The notes under the pieces were generated by a model. The model had not been told where the DNA came from. It saw only the letters and a list, made by a program, of their open reading frames with translations, and ran no database searches. A DNA stretch of 64,000 bases from JAFGNV01 sp964612485 (GTDB lineage Bacteria > Chloroflexota > Anaerolineae > 4572-78 > J111): positions 45,187-109,186 of the forward strand of contig CAZTFF010000012.1 of the NCBI GenBank assembly GCA_964612485.1, read 5' to 3'. The position numbers and the translations under genes were made by a program. This document shows positions 16,883-24,787 of the stretch, in pieces (the first letter of the stretch is position 1; each line of letters opens with the position of its first letter).

Positions 16883-17890
16883 TTAGTGCTGCTGGTGTTG
16901 GGTGGCCAGAGAAAAGAAAACCAGCGATAGAATGAAGAATACAAACGCCTGGATAAGCCCAACAAAAATTTCAAAACCAAAGAAAACAACCACTAATAAG
17001 AAAGAGACCAGGCCCGAAATGACGATCAGAACAACTTCCCCGGCAAAAATGTTGCCAAATAACCGGAAGGAGAACGAGATGATCTTGGCAAACTCGCTGA
17101 TCAACTCGATCAGACCGATAACAAAATCGATCAAGCCCATTAGAAGGCCTTTTTCTTTAAAACCTTTAAACCGGATAAAATTGCCCATATAATTGAAAAA
17201 GCCGTGCTCACGGAACCCAAAGTACCAGACCAGGGCCATCGTTATCAGCGCCAGCGCAAAGGTCAGATTTAAATCAGAACTGGGCGCGCGCAGCAGCGGC
17301 ACAATCAGCACCTGCTGGCCGCTCTCCTCTTCAGCATGGGTGTCGGCTTCTTCGGCGGCGTGGGCTTCGCCTTCACTCTGAGAACTCTCACTCTCTTCTT
17401 CGTGATGCAAGGTATTGGCGCTGCCCGTAATGAAGGTGACGTTTTCAACCGGGATACCGCCGTGATCGGTAGGGTGAATTATGCCAAAACTGCCCAACAG
17501 CGGCGTGAACAGGCTGAACCAGTTGGCAAAAAGCAGGTAGATAAAAATTGTCACCAGAATAGGGAAAAAGGAAGCGTGCCATTTTTTTGGCGCCAGCGAG
17601 GAGATGAGTCCATCCAGCCCCTCGATCATAAATTCAATGATATTTTGCAGGCCGCCGGGTTGTTCTTTGAGGCCCCGGCCCACAAAAAAAGCCACCACCA
17701 CCAGCAGGATGGATAGCAAAATCGAAGTAAAAAACGCGTTGGTTACAACATAAGAGCCAATAGAAAAAATAGGTTCGGCAGCCACTTCGATGGCAGCCAT
17801 ATCAACCGGGAAGAAAATATTTCCCAGAACGATCACCATGATCGTTATTATCAACCCAAGAATGATTTTTTTGACCATACCTTGTGCCAC
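16883..17890 (-). CDS. atpB: F0 ATP synthase subunit a
   Basis: 335 residues, longer than the usual 230-290. The essential Arg is R276 in FSFRLFGNIFAGE, and helices of the proton channel follow (LIVISGLVSFLLVVVFFGFEIFVGLIQAFVF). Between the second and third hydrophobic regions, residues about 157-193 form an acidic, His- and Ser-rich insertion (LHHEEESESSQSEGEAHAAEE and on). The frame is intact on both sides. The start is GTG 17890 or ATG 17878; neither has a strong ribosome site. It forms the proton path with the c-ring. Confidence 0.94.
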   Translation of the reverse strand: MAQGMVKKIILGLIITIMVIVLGNIFFPVDMAAIEVAAEPIFSIGSYVVTNAFFTSILLSILLVVVAFFVGRGLKEQPGGLQNIIEFMIEGLDGLISSLAPKKWHASFFPILVTIFIYLLFANWFSLFTPLLGSFGIIHPTDHGGIPVENVTFITGSANTLHHEEESESSQSEGEAHAAEEADTHAEEESGQQVLIVPLLRAPSSDLNLTFALALITMALVWYFGFREHGFFNYMGNFIRFKGFKEKGLLMGLIDFVIGLIELISEFAKIISFSFRLFGNIFAGEVVLIVISGLVSFLLVVVFFGFEIFVGLIQAFVFFILSLVFFSLATQHQQH

Positions 17891-17921
17891 CTTTATCGGT
17901 TGTAAATTCGGGGCTTATGGA

Positions 17922-18131
17922 TTATTTTGATTGGGTTACCGTGCGGTAAATTACAACCATGGCAAAAACTATTCCCAATACCACCAGAATAATCATCAGC
18001 CATGGCGCTGTGCCCAATCTTTTATCCAACCACGCTCCCGCGGCCAGTCCCCCGAAGATTGAACACAACCAGATGCTACTAATCTGCAAAAACAAGTAGT
18101 AGCCCTTAAGGGGGCCTAGAAATTTTTTCAT
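17922..18131 (-). CDS. AtpZ/AtpI-type small ATP synthase accessory protein
   Basis: 69 residues with two membrane spans (YYLFLQISSIWLCSIFGGLAAGAWLDKRLG and APWLMIILVVLGIVFAMVVIYRTV). The motif G-x-W-L-D-x-x-x-G-T-x-P is characteristic of the AtpZ/AtpI family located first in atp operons, implicated in c-ring assembly or Mg2+/Ca2+ transport. The start at ATG 18129-18131 is chosen because the operon promoter (-10 at 18160-18165) lies within the longer open frame. First gene of the operon. Confidence 0.85.
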   Translation of the reverse strand: MKKFLGPLKGYYLFLQISSIWLCSIFGGLAAGAWLDKRLGTAPWLMIILVVLGIVFAMVVIYRTVTQSK

Positions 18132-18159
18132 TTTTTGATGTCCCAGGCAACAAGATGCG

Positions 18160-18189
18160 ATTATACCACGCCAATAACGTTTCTCCAAA
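18160..18189 (-). promoter_or_regulatory. promoter of the ATP synthase operon
   Basis: On the minus strand TTGGAG (18184-18189), 18-base spacer, perfect TATAAT (18160-18165). The expected transcript starts near 18153, giving a leader of about 20 bases before the first gene. Confidence 0.6.
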
Positions 18190-18331
18190 TAATCTGGAAA
18201 AATTCTCTTCAAAGATCAATAATTTCCCGGAATAGGACAAAATTCCACCTGTTTTTTGGGCCAAACAACGCCTTATTTACTTAAAATTTACAGCGTATTA
18301 GAAGCATCCATTTTATAATAAAAGTGTAAAG

Positions 18332-18360
18332 TTGACATGATTTCTTAAAAAGGTTACAGT
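18332..18360 (+). promoter_or_regulatory. promoter of the receiver/Roadblock-like gene
   Basis: Perfect -35 TTGACA (18332-18337), 17-base spacer, TACAGT (18355-18360), 38 bases before the ATG. It diverges from the ATP synthase promoter about 140 bases away. Confidence 0.6.
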
Positions 18361-18397
18361 TTTGATAAGTATGTGCTAAAACTGTTAAGATAAAACA

Positions 18398-19384
18398 ATG
18401 AAACGCATTCTCATTGCTTGCGACCCATCTCGTATGGATGCGCCGCTGCGGCGAAGCCTGGCGCATTTGATAAAATCTTGCGAAATCAGCATTGTTCATA
18501 ACGGGTACGCCGCTTTTGACGAAATAGGGGCCAAACCCTTTGATCTGATTGTGGTTGATTTCCAACTGTCCGGCATCGACAGCCTGGAACTCATCGAGAG
18601 TCTCCAATACATTGATCCCGGCGTTCCGGTGATTCTCATGCTTCAGCGAGATCATAAATCAATCAAAATGGCGCCGGGAATCAGAGCGCAGACCATTGTA
18701 AGCCCCTTCAAACCGTTGAAATTTCTCCGCCTGGTTGATAAACTGCTGCATCAACAATTGAACCGGTACCGTTATCTGGCCCAAACTTTGCATTCTACCT
18801 TGCAAACCTTGTGCGCTCAAACCGGCACCCCCAGCGCGTTTCTGGTGGAAGAGAGCGGCCAAATTTTACTGGCGCACGGTGAGGTTGAGGGCGAATTATT
18901 GGAGAAACTGGGCCATCTGGCGGTGGGTGTTTCTATGCTGGATGAGGAATTGGAGCGCCTGTTTGCCCAAGACGAAAAACTGCGCGCTCATTATCAAACC
19001 CAAAAAGACCATGGACTCTATGTGATCCCGGTGACAGTCAATCTCAGGCTGGCCCTGTTATCGCCGCTGATCGAAAAACCGCAGCAAGCCGAAGAGGTTT
19101 GGGAGCTGATGAATCAGGCCGCTACCGAAGCTCAGGCTGCTTTTGATCGATACAGCCGAGCCGGCCTCGAAGCTGAAGACGCCGGCGAGCCGGAAATGCT
19201 GCGCGACCATGTCTTTATCCCGCTTTCTCTGCAAATAAGCGAAGCAACAACATCCGAACCGGTTGCGGTTGAAGAACCGTATATCAGCCAGGAAGATCAG
19301 GAAATTGCCGTTAACTGGGAAATTCTTTCCAGTAATTCAAATGTGTTGTCCCGCTTGCAAAATTTCATTCGGACCGACGATTGA
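18398..19384 (+). CDS. degenerate receiver domain fused to a Roadblock/LC7-like domain
   Basis: 328 residues. Residues 1-118 fit a CheY-like receiver: D54 in DLIVVDFQLSGID aligns with the phospho-acceptor and SPFKP supplies the usual Lys, but the first acidic pair reads CDP and the switch Thr/Ser position is Leu/Gln (VILMLQRD). From about 125, after a helix, residues 145-225 (SAFLVEESGQILLAHGE, LAVGVSMLDEELERLF, GLYVIPVTVNLRLALLS) resemble Roadblock/LC7 domains, which serve small GTPases such as MglA. The C-terminal 80 residues look disordered and acidic. No DNA-binding domain is present. Divergent from the atp operon. Confidence 0.65.
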   Translation: MKRILIACDPSRMDAPLRRSLAHLIKSCEISIVHNGYAAFDEIGAKPFDLIVVDFQLSGIDSLELIESLQYIDPGVPVILMLQRDHKSIKMAPGIRAQTIVSPFKPLKFLRLVDKLLHQQLNRYRYLAQTLHSTLQTLCAQTGTPSAFLVEESGQILLAHGEVEGELLEKLGHLAVGVSMLDEELERLFAQDEKLRAHYQTQKDHGLYVIPVTVNLRLALLSPLIEKPQQAEEVWELMNQAATEAQAAFDRYSRAGLEAEDAGEPEMLRDHVFIPLSLQISEATTSEPVAVEEPYISQEDQEIAVNWEILSSNSNVLSRLQNFIRTDD

Positions 19385-19527
19385 CGCCTGTTTTATTAAT
19401 TTGAATTTTTCGCTGCATAAGAGCCATGTTGATGTTCTGTTGCAGCGTTTTTGTGTCGGCGTACCTTTGGGATAATTATGAAGTAGGGCGGCATCCCTAT
19501 GCCTGCTCGCTATTGAAGGGGTGACGT

Positions 19528-20724
19528 ATGAAACCATTGAAATTATCTTTTTTTGCAATTGTTTTTTTGTTGATGCTTTTAGCCTGCGCCGGCCTGGGCG
19601 GGGGAACAGAAACGCCCGTGGCGCAGCAAAATTTACCCCAGGTGACGCTGACGTCGCCTGAGGCCGGCCAGACTGTGCCGGTGAATGAGGAGATCAGGAT
19701 AGAATCAAGCTCTGTTGATCCAGATCAGGGTATTGTGCGGGTTGAACTGCTGGTGGATAATGAGGTCATCTGGATCGACGCCAACCCTGACCCCCAGCCC
19801 AACAATCCATACATTGTAGCCCAGCCCTGGACCCCCCAAACCCCCGGCAGTCACGTGATCCAGGTACGGGCGTATGATGTGGACAATATTATGGGCCAAT
19901 CGGAGCCGCGCGTGATCGAGGTGGGAACCTCCGCCCAATCTGTGGATGAAACGTTATCACCAACCCCCACTCCGGCCCCTCTGTTGGATGCCACGCCGGC
20001 CAACACGCCCCAAACTGCCGCCACCGAAGAATCTGTAACCCCCACCCCGGCCCCGGTTTGCACGCCGCCCCCCTGCCGCCTGGATGAGGGCGAGGTCTAC
20101 TACTGCTCCGACGAATGTCCCGACGGCTGCGGCACTACCTGCGCCACCGTCACCCCTCTGCCAACAATAACGCCTACCCCTACCGCCACCCCAACCCCCG
20201 GCAATTTTGAGCCAACCGGCCTGGAATCGGATGGCCGATTCAAGGACATCTGGCTGGCGGTTGGCGGCGGTGAGAGCCGGTTGGGGTATCCCACCGGCCC
20301 CGAAATTACCGACCGTAACTTTGCCCGCCAATATTTTGACCGGGGATTGATGTTCTGGTGGGATAAGCCGGACGAAGAAAACGATTATATTTGGGTCATC
20401 GATTCTCCGGCGGAAGATCTAAAAAGCGGTGACAGTTGGAATCGTTATCCCGACACCTGGGAAGAAGGCGATGAATTTTCTTGCGATGCGGCGCGGGTCA
20501 ACGGCAACTTCGGCCCCATCCGAGGGTTTGGCAAAGTGTGGTGCGAACACCCGGAGCTGCAAACCCGGCTGGGAAATCCCCGCGATTACGAAGGCGGATC
20601 GGGCGGCAACCCGCCCTTTGCTCACGTGCAATTTTTCCAGGGCGGCGTGATGATCTATAACCCGCTCAATGTTGAGGTATTTGTTTTGTTTGACCAGGGA
20701 GATTGGCTGCGTTTTCTGTATTAG
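19528..20724 (+). CDS. lipoprotein with Ig-like, Cys-rich and C-terminal LGFP-like segments
   Basis: 398 residues. The lipobox is LLMLLAC (Cys 20). Residues about 38-135 form a Big/Ig-like domain (LPQVTLTSPEAGQTVPVNEEIRIES, GIVRVELLVDNEVIW, GSHVIQVRAYD). A Thr/Pro linker follows, containing an eight-Cys cluster (VCTPPPCRLDEGEVYYCSD, ECPDGCGTTCA). After a second TPTPT linker comes a C-terminal region (WLAVGGGESRLGYPTGPEITDRNFARQYFDRGLMFW), whose G-x-P-T-x-x-E and F-x-x-G pattern resembles LGFP repeats. Likely a surface binding protein. AGGGGTG precedes the ATG. Intergenic 19385-19527 shows nothing notable. Confidence 0.75.
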   Translation: MKPLKLSFFAIVFLLMLLACAGLGGGTETPVAQQNLPQVTLTSPEAGQTVPVNEEIRIESSSVDPDQGIVRVELLVDNEVIWIDANPDPQPNNPYIVAQPWTPQTPGSHVIQVRAYDVDNIMGQSEPRVIEVGTSAQSVDETLSPTPTPAPLLDATPANTPQTAATEESVTPTPAPVCTPPPCRLDEGEVYYCSDECPDGCGTTCATVTPLPTITPTPTATPTPGNFEPTGLESDGRFKDIWLAVGGGESRLGYPTGPEITDRNFARQYFDRGLMFWWDKPDEENDYIWVIDSPAEDLKSGDSWNRYPDTWEEGDEFSCDAARVNGNFGPIRGFGKVWCEHPELQTRLGNPRDYEGGSGGNPPFAHVQFFQGGVMIYNPLNVEVFVLFDQGDWLRFLY

Positions 20725-20730
20725 GTGTGC

Positions 20731-20784
20731 AAGGTAATAAGGTAGCAACCTGTTACTCTGCTACCCTGTTACTCTGCTACCCTG
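20731..20784. repeat. 8-base tandem/foldback repeat (AAGGTAGC / CTGCTACC)
   Basis: AAGGTAATAAGGTAGC (two 8-mers), then CTGTTACT CTGCTACC repeated twice in the opposite sense, so the halves can fold back. The repeat contains the stop of the convergent minus-strand gene at 20761 and encodes its last residues. The same family is at 57954-58045. Confidence 0.75.
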
Positions 20785-21921
20785 CATCTGACTGCCCGCA
20801 CTGATGTCTTTGGTGGAGAGTCCTTCGATCATAAAGCTGATGATGCCGGCGATGACTTCCGGGCCAAATTGGGATAGATGGATCAGAATACTGGCGGCGG
20901 CAATGGTATCGGCCACGGCTGCCGCATTGGGAAGGGTCAGGTCCAGGGTGAGCACCACGGCCACATGCACCGGTCCGATGCCGCCCGGCGGTCCGGGAAT
21001 ACTCAAGGCCAGGGCCATGGCCGGCAGCATCAGCACCGCAGCCTGCCAGGGAATGGCCGCCCCAAAATCAAACGTTTGCAGGGCAAACCAGAAGGAGATG
21101 GGAATCGGCACCCAGGTCAAAATATTCCACAACAACACCGCGCCCCAATCGCCGGGGCTTTTCAAAATAGCCAGGCCGCTGAGAAAACCATCGAGAATGT
21201 TCAAGGAAAACTCGGCCAATTTTTGGGGCAGCAGCTTGTTGATCAAGGCATCGGCCCAGTGGCGTTTGGTCATGAACACAACCAGCGCGGCTAACGCGCC
21301 GCCATACAGAATGCCGCCGGCCATGCCAAATTGTTGCAATTGGGGGTTGCTGATCCCCAAAATAATCACGCCGACCAGTACCAGCAGCACGGTTAAACCA
21401 TCGAGAATGCGCTCGACCACCACCGTGGCAAATACACCGGTTTTGGATAAGCCTGTGGAGCGCCCCAGCACGTAAGCCCGCAGAAATTCGCCCACCCGGG
21501 CCGGCAGAATGGCGTTGGCCGTGATGCCGATGACCAAGGCGCGGAAGGTGGGCCAGAAGCGCGCGCCGCCCATTGGTTTGAGCAGGGCCTGCGAGCGTAA
21601 GGTGCGAAAATAGAGGTGGATCATCACAAATACTGTTGAAGGCAATAACATCCAATAATTGGCTTTGGCAAAGGCCTGGCCTACCTCGGCCAGATTGATT
21701 TCGGCAAACACGAAATCCAGAAAAAAGAGGCTGATCCCCAGGTTCAGAATCATATTTTGCCAGTTTGCCTTGAGCCGGCCAATCAGGCTCAACAGCCCGG
21801 CAGCGCCAAAAATGATCAGATAGATTGGATAAATGGCGTGGCCCAACTCCCAATATCGATACCCAAAAAAGGCGGTAATGGCCAGAATCACCAGGCCGCG
21901 AATGAGATTTTGTTGGTTCAT
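20761..21921 (-). CDS. flippase-like membrane protein (LPG synthase TM / UPF0104 family)
   Basis: 386 residues with about eight to nine hydrophobic spans. The family hallmark is at about 135-175: TANAILPARVGEFLRAYVLGRSTGLSKTGVFATVVVERILDGLTVL, containing the N-x-x-L-P-A-R-x-G-E segment and the V-x-E-R-x-x-D motif. This is the transmembrane domain shared with lysylphosphatidylglycerol synthase and AglD-type proteins, thought to move lipids or lipid-linked sugars. No aminoacyl-transferase domain is attached. Its last residues, GSRVTG, are encoded by a repeat. It has its own promoter. Confidence 0.85.
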   Translation of the reverse strand: MNQQNLIRGLVILAITAFFGYRYWELGHAIYPIYLIIFGAAGLLSLIGRLKANWQNMILNLGISLFFLDFVFAEINLAEVGQAFAKANYWMLLPSTVFVMIHLYFRTLRSQALLKPMGGARFWPTFRALVIGITANAILPARVGEFLRAYVLGRSTGLSKTGVFATVVVERILDGLTVLLVLVGVIILGISNPQLQQFGMAGGILYGGALAALVVFMTKRHWADALINKLLPQKLAEFSLNILDGFLSGLAILKSPGDWGAVLLWNILTWVPIPISFWFALQTFDFGAAIPWQAAVLMLPAMALALSIPGPPGGIGPVHVAVVLTLDLTLPNAAAVADTIAAASILIHLSQFGPEVIAGIISFMIEGLSTKDISAGSQMQGSRVTG

Positions 21922-21960
21922 TCAAAATATCCTGCGGGAAAAAGTTTTTTAGACGAGATG

Positions 21961-21988
21961 ATTATAATCACCTGGTGGGGTTATGCAA
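21961..21988 (-). promoter_or_regulatory. promoter of the flippase-like gene
   Basis: On the minus strand TTGCAT (21983-21988), 16-base spacer, TATAAT (21961-21966), 40 bases before the ATG at 21921. Confidence 0.6.
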
Positions 21989-22013
21989 TAACGCCGGCGT
22001 GGTTGGAAGCAGA

Positions 22014-23111
22014 TCATTCTTCTACCATTAAATGAATGGCGCTTGGCTTGAGCGATATGTGCCAGCGCTGCCCCACCGCCGGGGCCAGCGATTCGAAAAC
22101 ATGAAGCGGCAGCGCCACGGCCAGATCGTAAGCGGCGCTTGGTTTTAACCGTTGCGCCGCCAGCCGGAGGTGGAGGGTATAGCTCAACCCATCGGTCATA
22201 ATCGAGACAACTTCTCCCTGCACCACATTTTTTCTTGTTTCTATTGCGCTTTTTGTCTTCAATAAAATAATTTGCTCCGGCCTGATGCAGCATTGCACGC
22301 ATTGGCCTGCCGCAAACGGGTACGCCGGCGCGTCGAACAGGAACGGCCCGATGGCTATGCGGGTTCCCTGCACGGTAGTTTCTTGTACGACCCCCGTAAA
22401 ACAATTATGAATACCGGTCAGCTGCGCTACGGTTAGATTTGCCGGGCGGCGCATAATTTCGGCGGGCGGGCCGATTTGTTGTAGTTTTCCCCGGTGGTAG
22501 ACGGCAATTCGGTCGGCCAGAATATTGGCTTCGGCCAGATCATGCGTGACCAGCAGGGTGGGAATTTCGAACCGTTTTTGCAACTCGCGTAAATCGTGCC
22601 GAAGTTGGGCGCGGGTGGGACGGTCTAAGGCGGAGAAAGGTTCGTCCAGCAGCAGCACTTTAGGGCTTGTAACCAGCGCGCGGGCCAGCGCTACCCGCTG
22701 TTGTTGCCCGCCGGATAATTCATCGGGGCGTTGGCCGGCATACCCCGCCAGTTGGATCAAATCCAGCATGTGCGTTACGGTCCGGTTGATCTGTTCCTGG
22801 GGCTGCCCGCGCAGGCCGTAGGCGATATTCTGCGCCACTGTTAGATGAGGGAATAGCGCGTAATCCTGCATAACATACCCCACATGGCGCTGCTGCGGAC
22901 TCAAATTCAGGCCGGTGGTGCTGTCGAAGACCGGGATATTATCAATAATAATCCGTCCGGCGTGGGGCGTAACCAATCCGGCGATTATTTGCAGGGTCAT
23001 ACTTTTGCCCGCGCCGGAGGGGCCAAACAGGCCTAGTAACTCTTGCTCGGCTTGCAGCGAGAGGCTGAGATCAAACTCTTTCAGGGAATGGCAGATGGTC
23101 AGATCAAGCAT
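22014..23111 (-). CDS. modC: molybdate ABC transporter ATP-binding protein
   Basis: 365 residues from ATG 23109-23111; MLDLTICHSLKEFDLSLSL is the usual ModC start, but an in-frame ATG at 23159 gives 16 more residues and neither has a clear ribosome site. Walker A GLFGPSGAGKSMTLQ, Q-loop YVMQDYALFPHLTV, signature LSGGQQQRVALARAL, Walker B VLLLDEPFSALD and the switch His in LLVTHDLAEA are all present. The C-terminal third is a TOBE/Mop-like domain (NVVQGEVVSIMTDGLSYTLHLRL). It powers molybdate or tungstate uptake through ModB, whose gene is 1.7 kb upstream beyond an opposite-strand gene. Confidence 0.88.
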   Translation of the reverse strand: MLDLTICHSLKEFDLSLSLQAEQELLGLFGPSGAGKSMTLQIIAGLVTPHAGRIIIDNIPVFDSTTGLNLSPQQRHVGYVMQDYALFPHLTVAQNIAYGLRGQPQEQINRTVTHMLDLIQLAGYAGQRPDELSGGQQQRVALARALVTSPKVLLLDEPFSALDRPTRAQLRHDLRELQKRFEIPTLLVTHDLAEANILADRIAVYHRGKLQQIGPPAEIMRRPANLTVAQLTGIHNCFTGVVQETTVQGTRIAIGPFLFDAPAYPFAAGQCVQCCIRPEQIILLKTKSAIETRKNVVQGEVVSIMTDGLSYTLHLRLAAQRLKPSAAYDLAVALPLHVFESLAPAVGQRWHISLKPSAIHLMVEE

Positions 23112-23178
23112 GGCGTCTATTTTATCACTTTCTTGGTAAAGCGGCACATCTTTCCTCATCTATCCGCCGGTCGCCAGA

Positions 23179-23206
23179 TTGCACGATCAAATTCTGCTTG
23201 TATAAT
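23179..23206 (+). promoter_or_regulatory. promoter of the DUF362 gene
   Basis: TTGCAC (23179-23184), 16-base spacer, perfect TATAAT (23201-23206), 40 bases before the ATG at 23246. The promoter lies in the short gap divergent from modC. Confidence 0.65.
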
Positions 23207-23245
23207 ATCTCTCTGTGTTTGAGTTCTGCAAAGAAAGGAAACCTT

Positions 23246-24529
23246 ATGAGCAAGAGTAAAGTTGCCGTTTTGAAAACATCCCCGCCAACAGTTCTGGCCG
23301 ATTACCACCGGTTGATGAACCTGGCCGGCTATCAGGATGTTGTTGATAAATCCGCGGACACCGCCCTGAAAATCAATATTTCCTGGCACTTCTTTTTCCC
23401 CGGCAGTTCCACCACGCCGTGGCAGATGGAGGGCGTTATCCGGGCGATGAAGAACGATGGCTACGATCCCAACCTGATCCACGCCTGCCACAACCGCACC
23501 GTGGTAATCGACTCCCACCTGGGCGAGACGGAAAACAAGCAGATCAACGTAGTTGAGGCCCACAACCTGCGCAATATTCACCTGTACGAGGGCGAAGAAT
23601 GGATCCATATTGAAGATGCGGTGGGCGATCTGGCTAAAGAGTTTCTGGTTCTGAACGATGTCTACAAAGTCGGTTTTATGATCCCCAAACGTTTCATCGG
23701 TGAAAACATCATTCACCTGCCCACAGTAAAAACCCACATTTTTACCACCACCACCGGCGCGATGAAAAACGCCTTTGGCGGGCTGCTCAACGAACGGCGG
23801 CACTGGACCCATCCGGTGATCCACGAAACGCTGGTTGATCTGTTGATGATCCAGAAAAGAATTCACAAAGGCGTGTTTGCGGTGATGGACGGCACCTTTG
23901 CCGGCGACGGCCCCGGCCCGCGCTGTATGACGCCGTATGTCAAAAACGTCATCCTGGCCAGCGCCGATCAGGTGGCTATTGACGCGATCGCGGCCAAAAT
24001 GATGGGCCTGGATCCGCTATCGATCAAATTTATCCGGCTGGCCCACGAGATGGGGCTGGGCTGCGGCGATCCGCGCGATATTGAGATTGTGGGCGATCCA
24101 GACGCCGCCCATGAAAATTGGCATTTTGAGGGGCCGTTCAAGGAAATGACCTTTGCCTCGCGCATGCAGCACAAAATTTACTGGGGGCCGCTGAAAAAGC
24201 CCATCGAATGGTCCTTAAAAACTGTACTCGCGCCCTGGTCTTACATTGCCAGCGTGGCCTACCACGATAGTTTTTGGTATCCGATGAAGGCCAAGAAACA
24301 TATGGAAAAGGTGCTGAACAGCGGCTGGGGCCGGTTGTTCCGCAATTGGGAAACAGTGACACCGGATGAGCAGGGCTTCCCCACTGTGGGCGATGACGGC
24401 GCGGAAATCACCCTGACCGGCTGGAAAGCGTTTCTGCGCTCCATCGGCATTCTGGGCACCGCCGTTAAAGAAGCCCCGGAATTTGCCGCCTCTAAACGGC
24501 GCAAGAAAACGGCTACTCCGGGACACTAA
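23246..24529 (+). CDS. DUF362 domain protein
   Basis: 427 residues from ATG 23246, which AAAGGAAA precedes; the open frame begins 16 codons earlier without support and overlaps the -10. DUF362 signatures: SKVAVLKTSPPTVLADY, INISWHFFFPGSSTTPWQ, VGFMIPKRFI, HLPTVKTHIFTTTTGAMKNAFGGLL, FAVMDGTFAGDGPGPR, ASADQVAIDAIAAKMMGLDP. There is no ferredoxin-type Cys cluster, unlike many DUF362 proteins. Function unknown; homologues are sometimes linked to iron-sulfur or cofactor metabolism. It is inserted between modC and modBA on the opposite strand. Confidence 0.82.
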   Translation: MSKSKVAVLKTSPPTVLADYHRLMNLAGYQDVVDKSADTALKINISWHFFFPGSSTTPWQMEGVIRAMKNDGYDPNLIHACHNRTVVIDSHLGETENKQINVVEAHNLRNIHLYEGEEWIHIEDAVGDLAKEFLVLNDVYKVGFMIPKRFIGENIIHLPTVKTHIFTTTTGAMKNAFGGLLNERRHWTHPVIHETLVDLLMIQKRIHKGVFAVMDGTFAGDGPGPRCMTPYVKNVILASADQVAIDAIAAKMMGLDPLSIKFIRLAHEMGLGCGDPRDIEIVGDPDAAHENWHFEGPFKEMTFASRMQHKIYWGPLKKPIEWSLKTVLAPWSYIASVAYHDSFWYPMKAKKHMEKVLNSGWGRLFRNWETVTPDEQGFPTVGDDGAEITLTGWKAFLRSIGILGTAVKEAPEFAASKRRKKTATPGH

Positions 24530-24552
24530 TTCTTTTCAAAACATCGGATTAT

Positions 24553-24716
24553 TGGAGATTAGAGATTTCAGGCTAAAAACCGTACCTTCTCAATAAACTG
24601 GGGCAGAGTTGGTTGAGCTTGTCGAAACCAACGGTCTTCGACAGGCTCAGACCTCGTTCCCCGAAATATTGAGAAGATACCTGAAAACCTCCCAATCTCT
24701 AATCTCCAATTTTCTA
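24553..24716. repeat. nested foldback repeat
   Basis: The outer arms are TTGGAGATTAGAGATT (from 24552) and AATCTCTAATCTCCAA (to about 24709). Inside lies a second foldback with 14-base ends GTACCTTCTCAATA (24582-24595) and TATTGAGAAGATAC (24667-24680), one mismatch. Inside that, GGTTGAGCTTGTCGAAACC (24611-24629) faces GGTCTTCGACAGGCTCAGACC (24633-24653). The first 27 bases (24553-24579) recur exactly at 43244-43270, where no insertion is present. Confidence 0.85.
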
Positions 24717-24787
24717 AAGTGGAAATTGTTTAATTTCTAATCCGTAATGGATTGCATCAAAACGGCCGATTTTCAATGGCCGCTTTT

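Noticed and set aside
17357..17430. Acidic stretch in atpB considered as a frameshift artefact
   Set aside because: Hydrophobic helices and the essential Arg continue in the same frame after it, so it is a real in-frame insertion.
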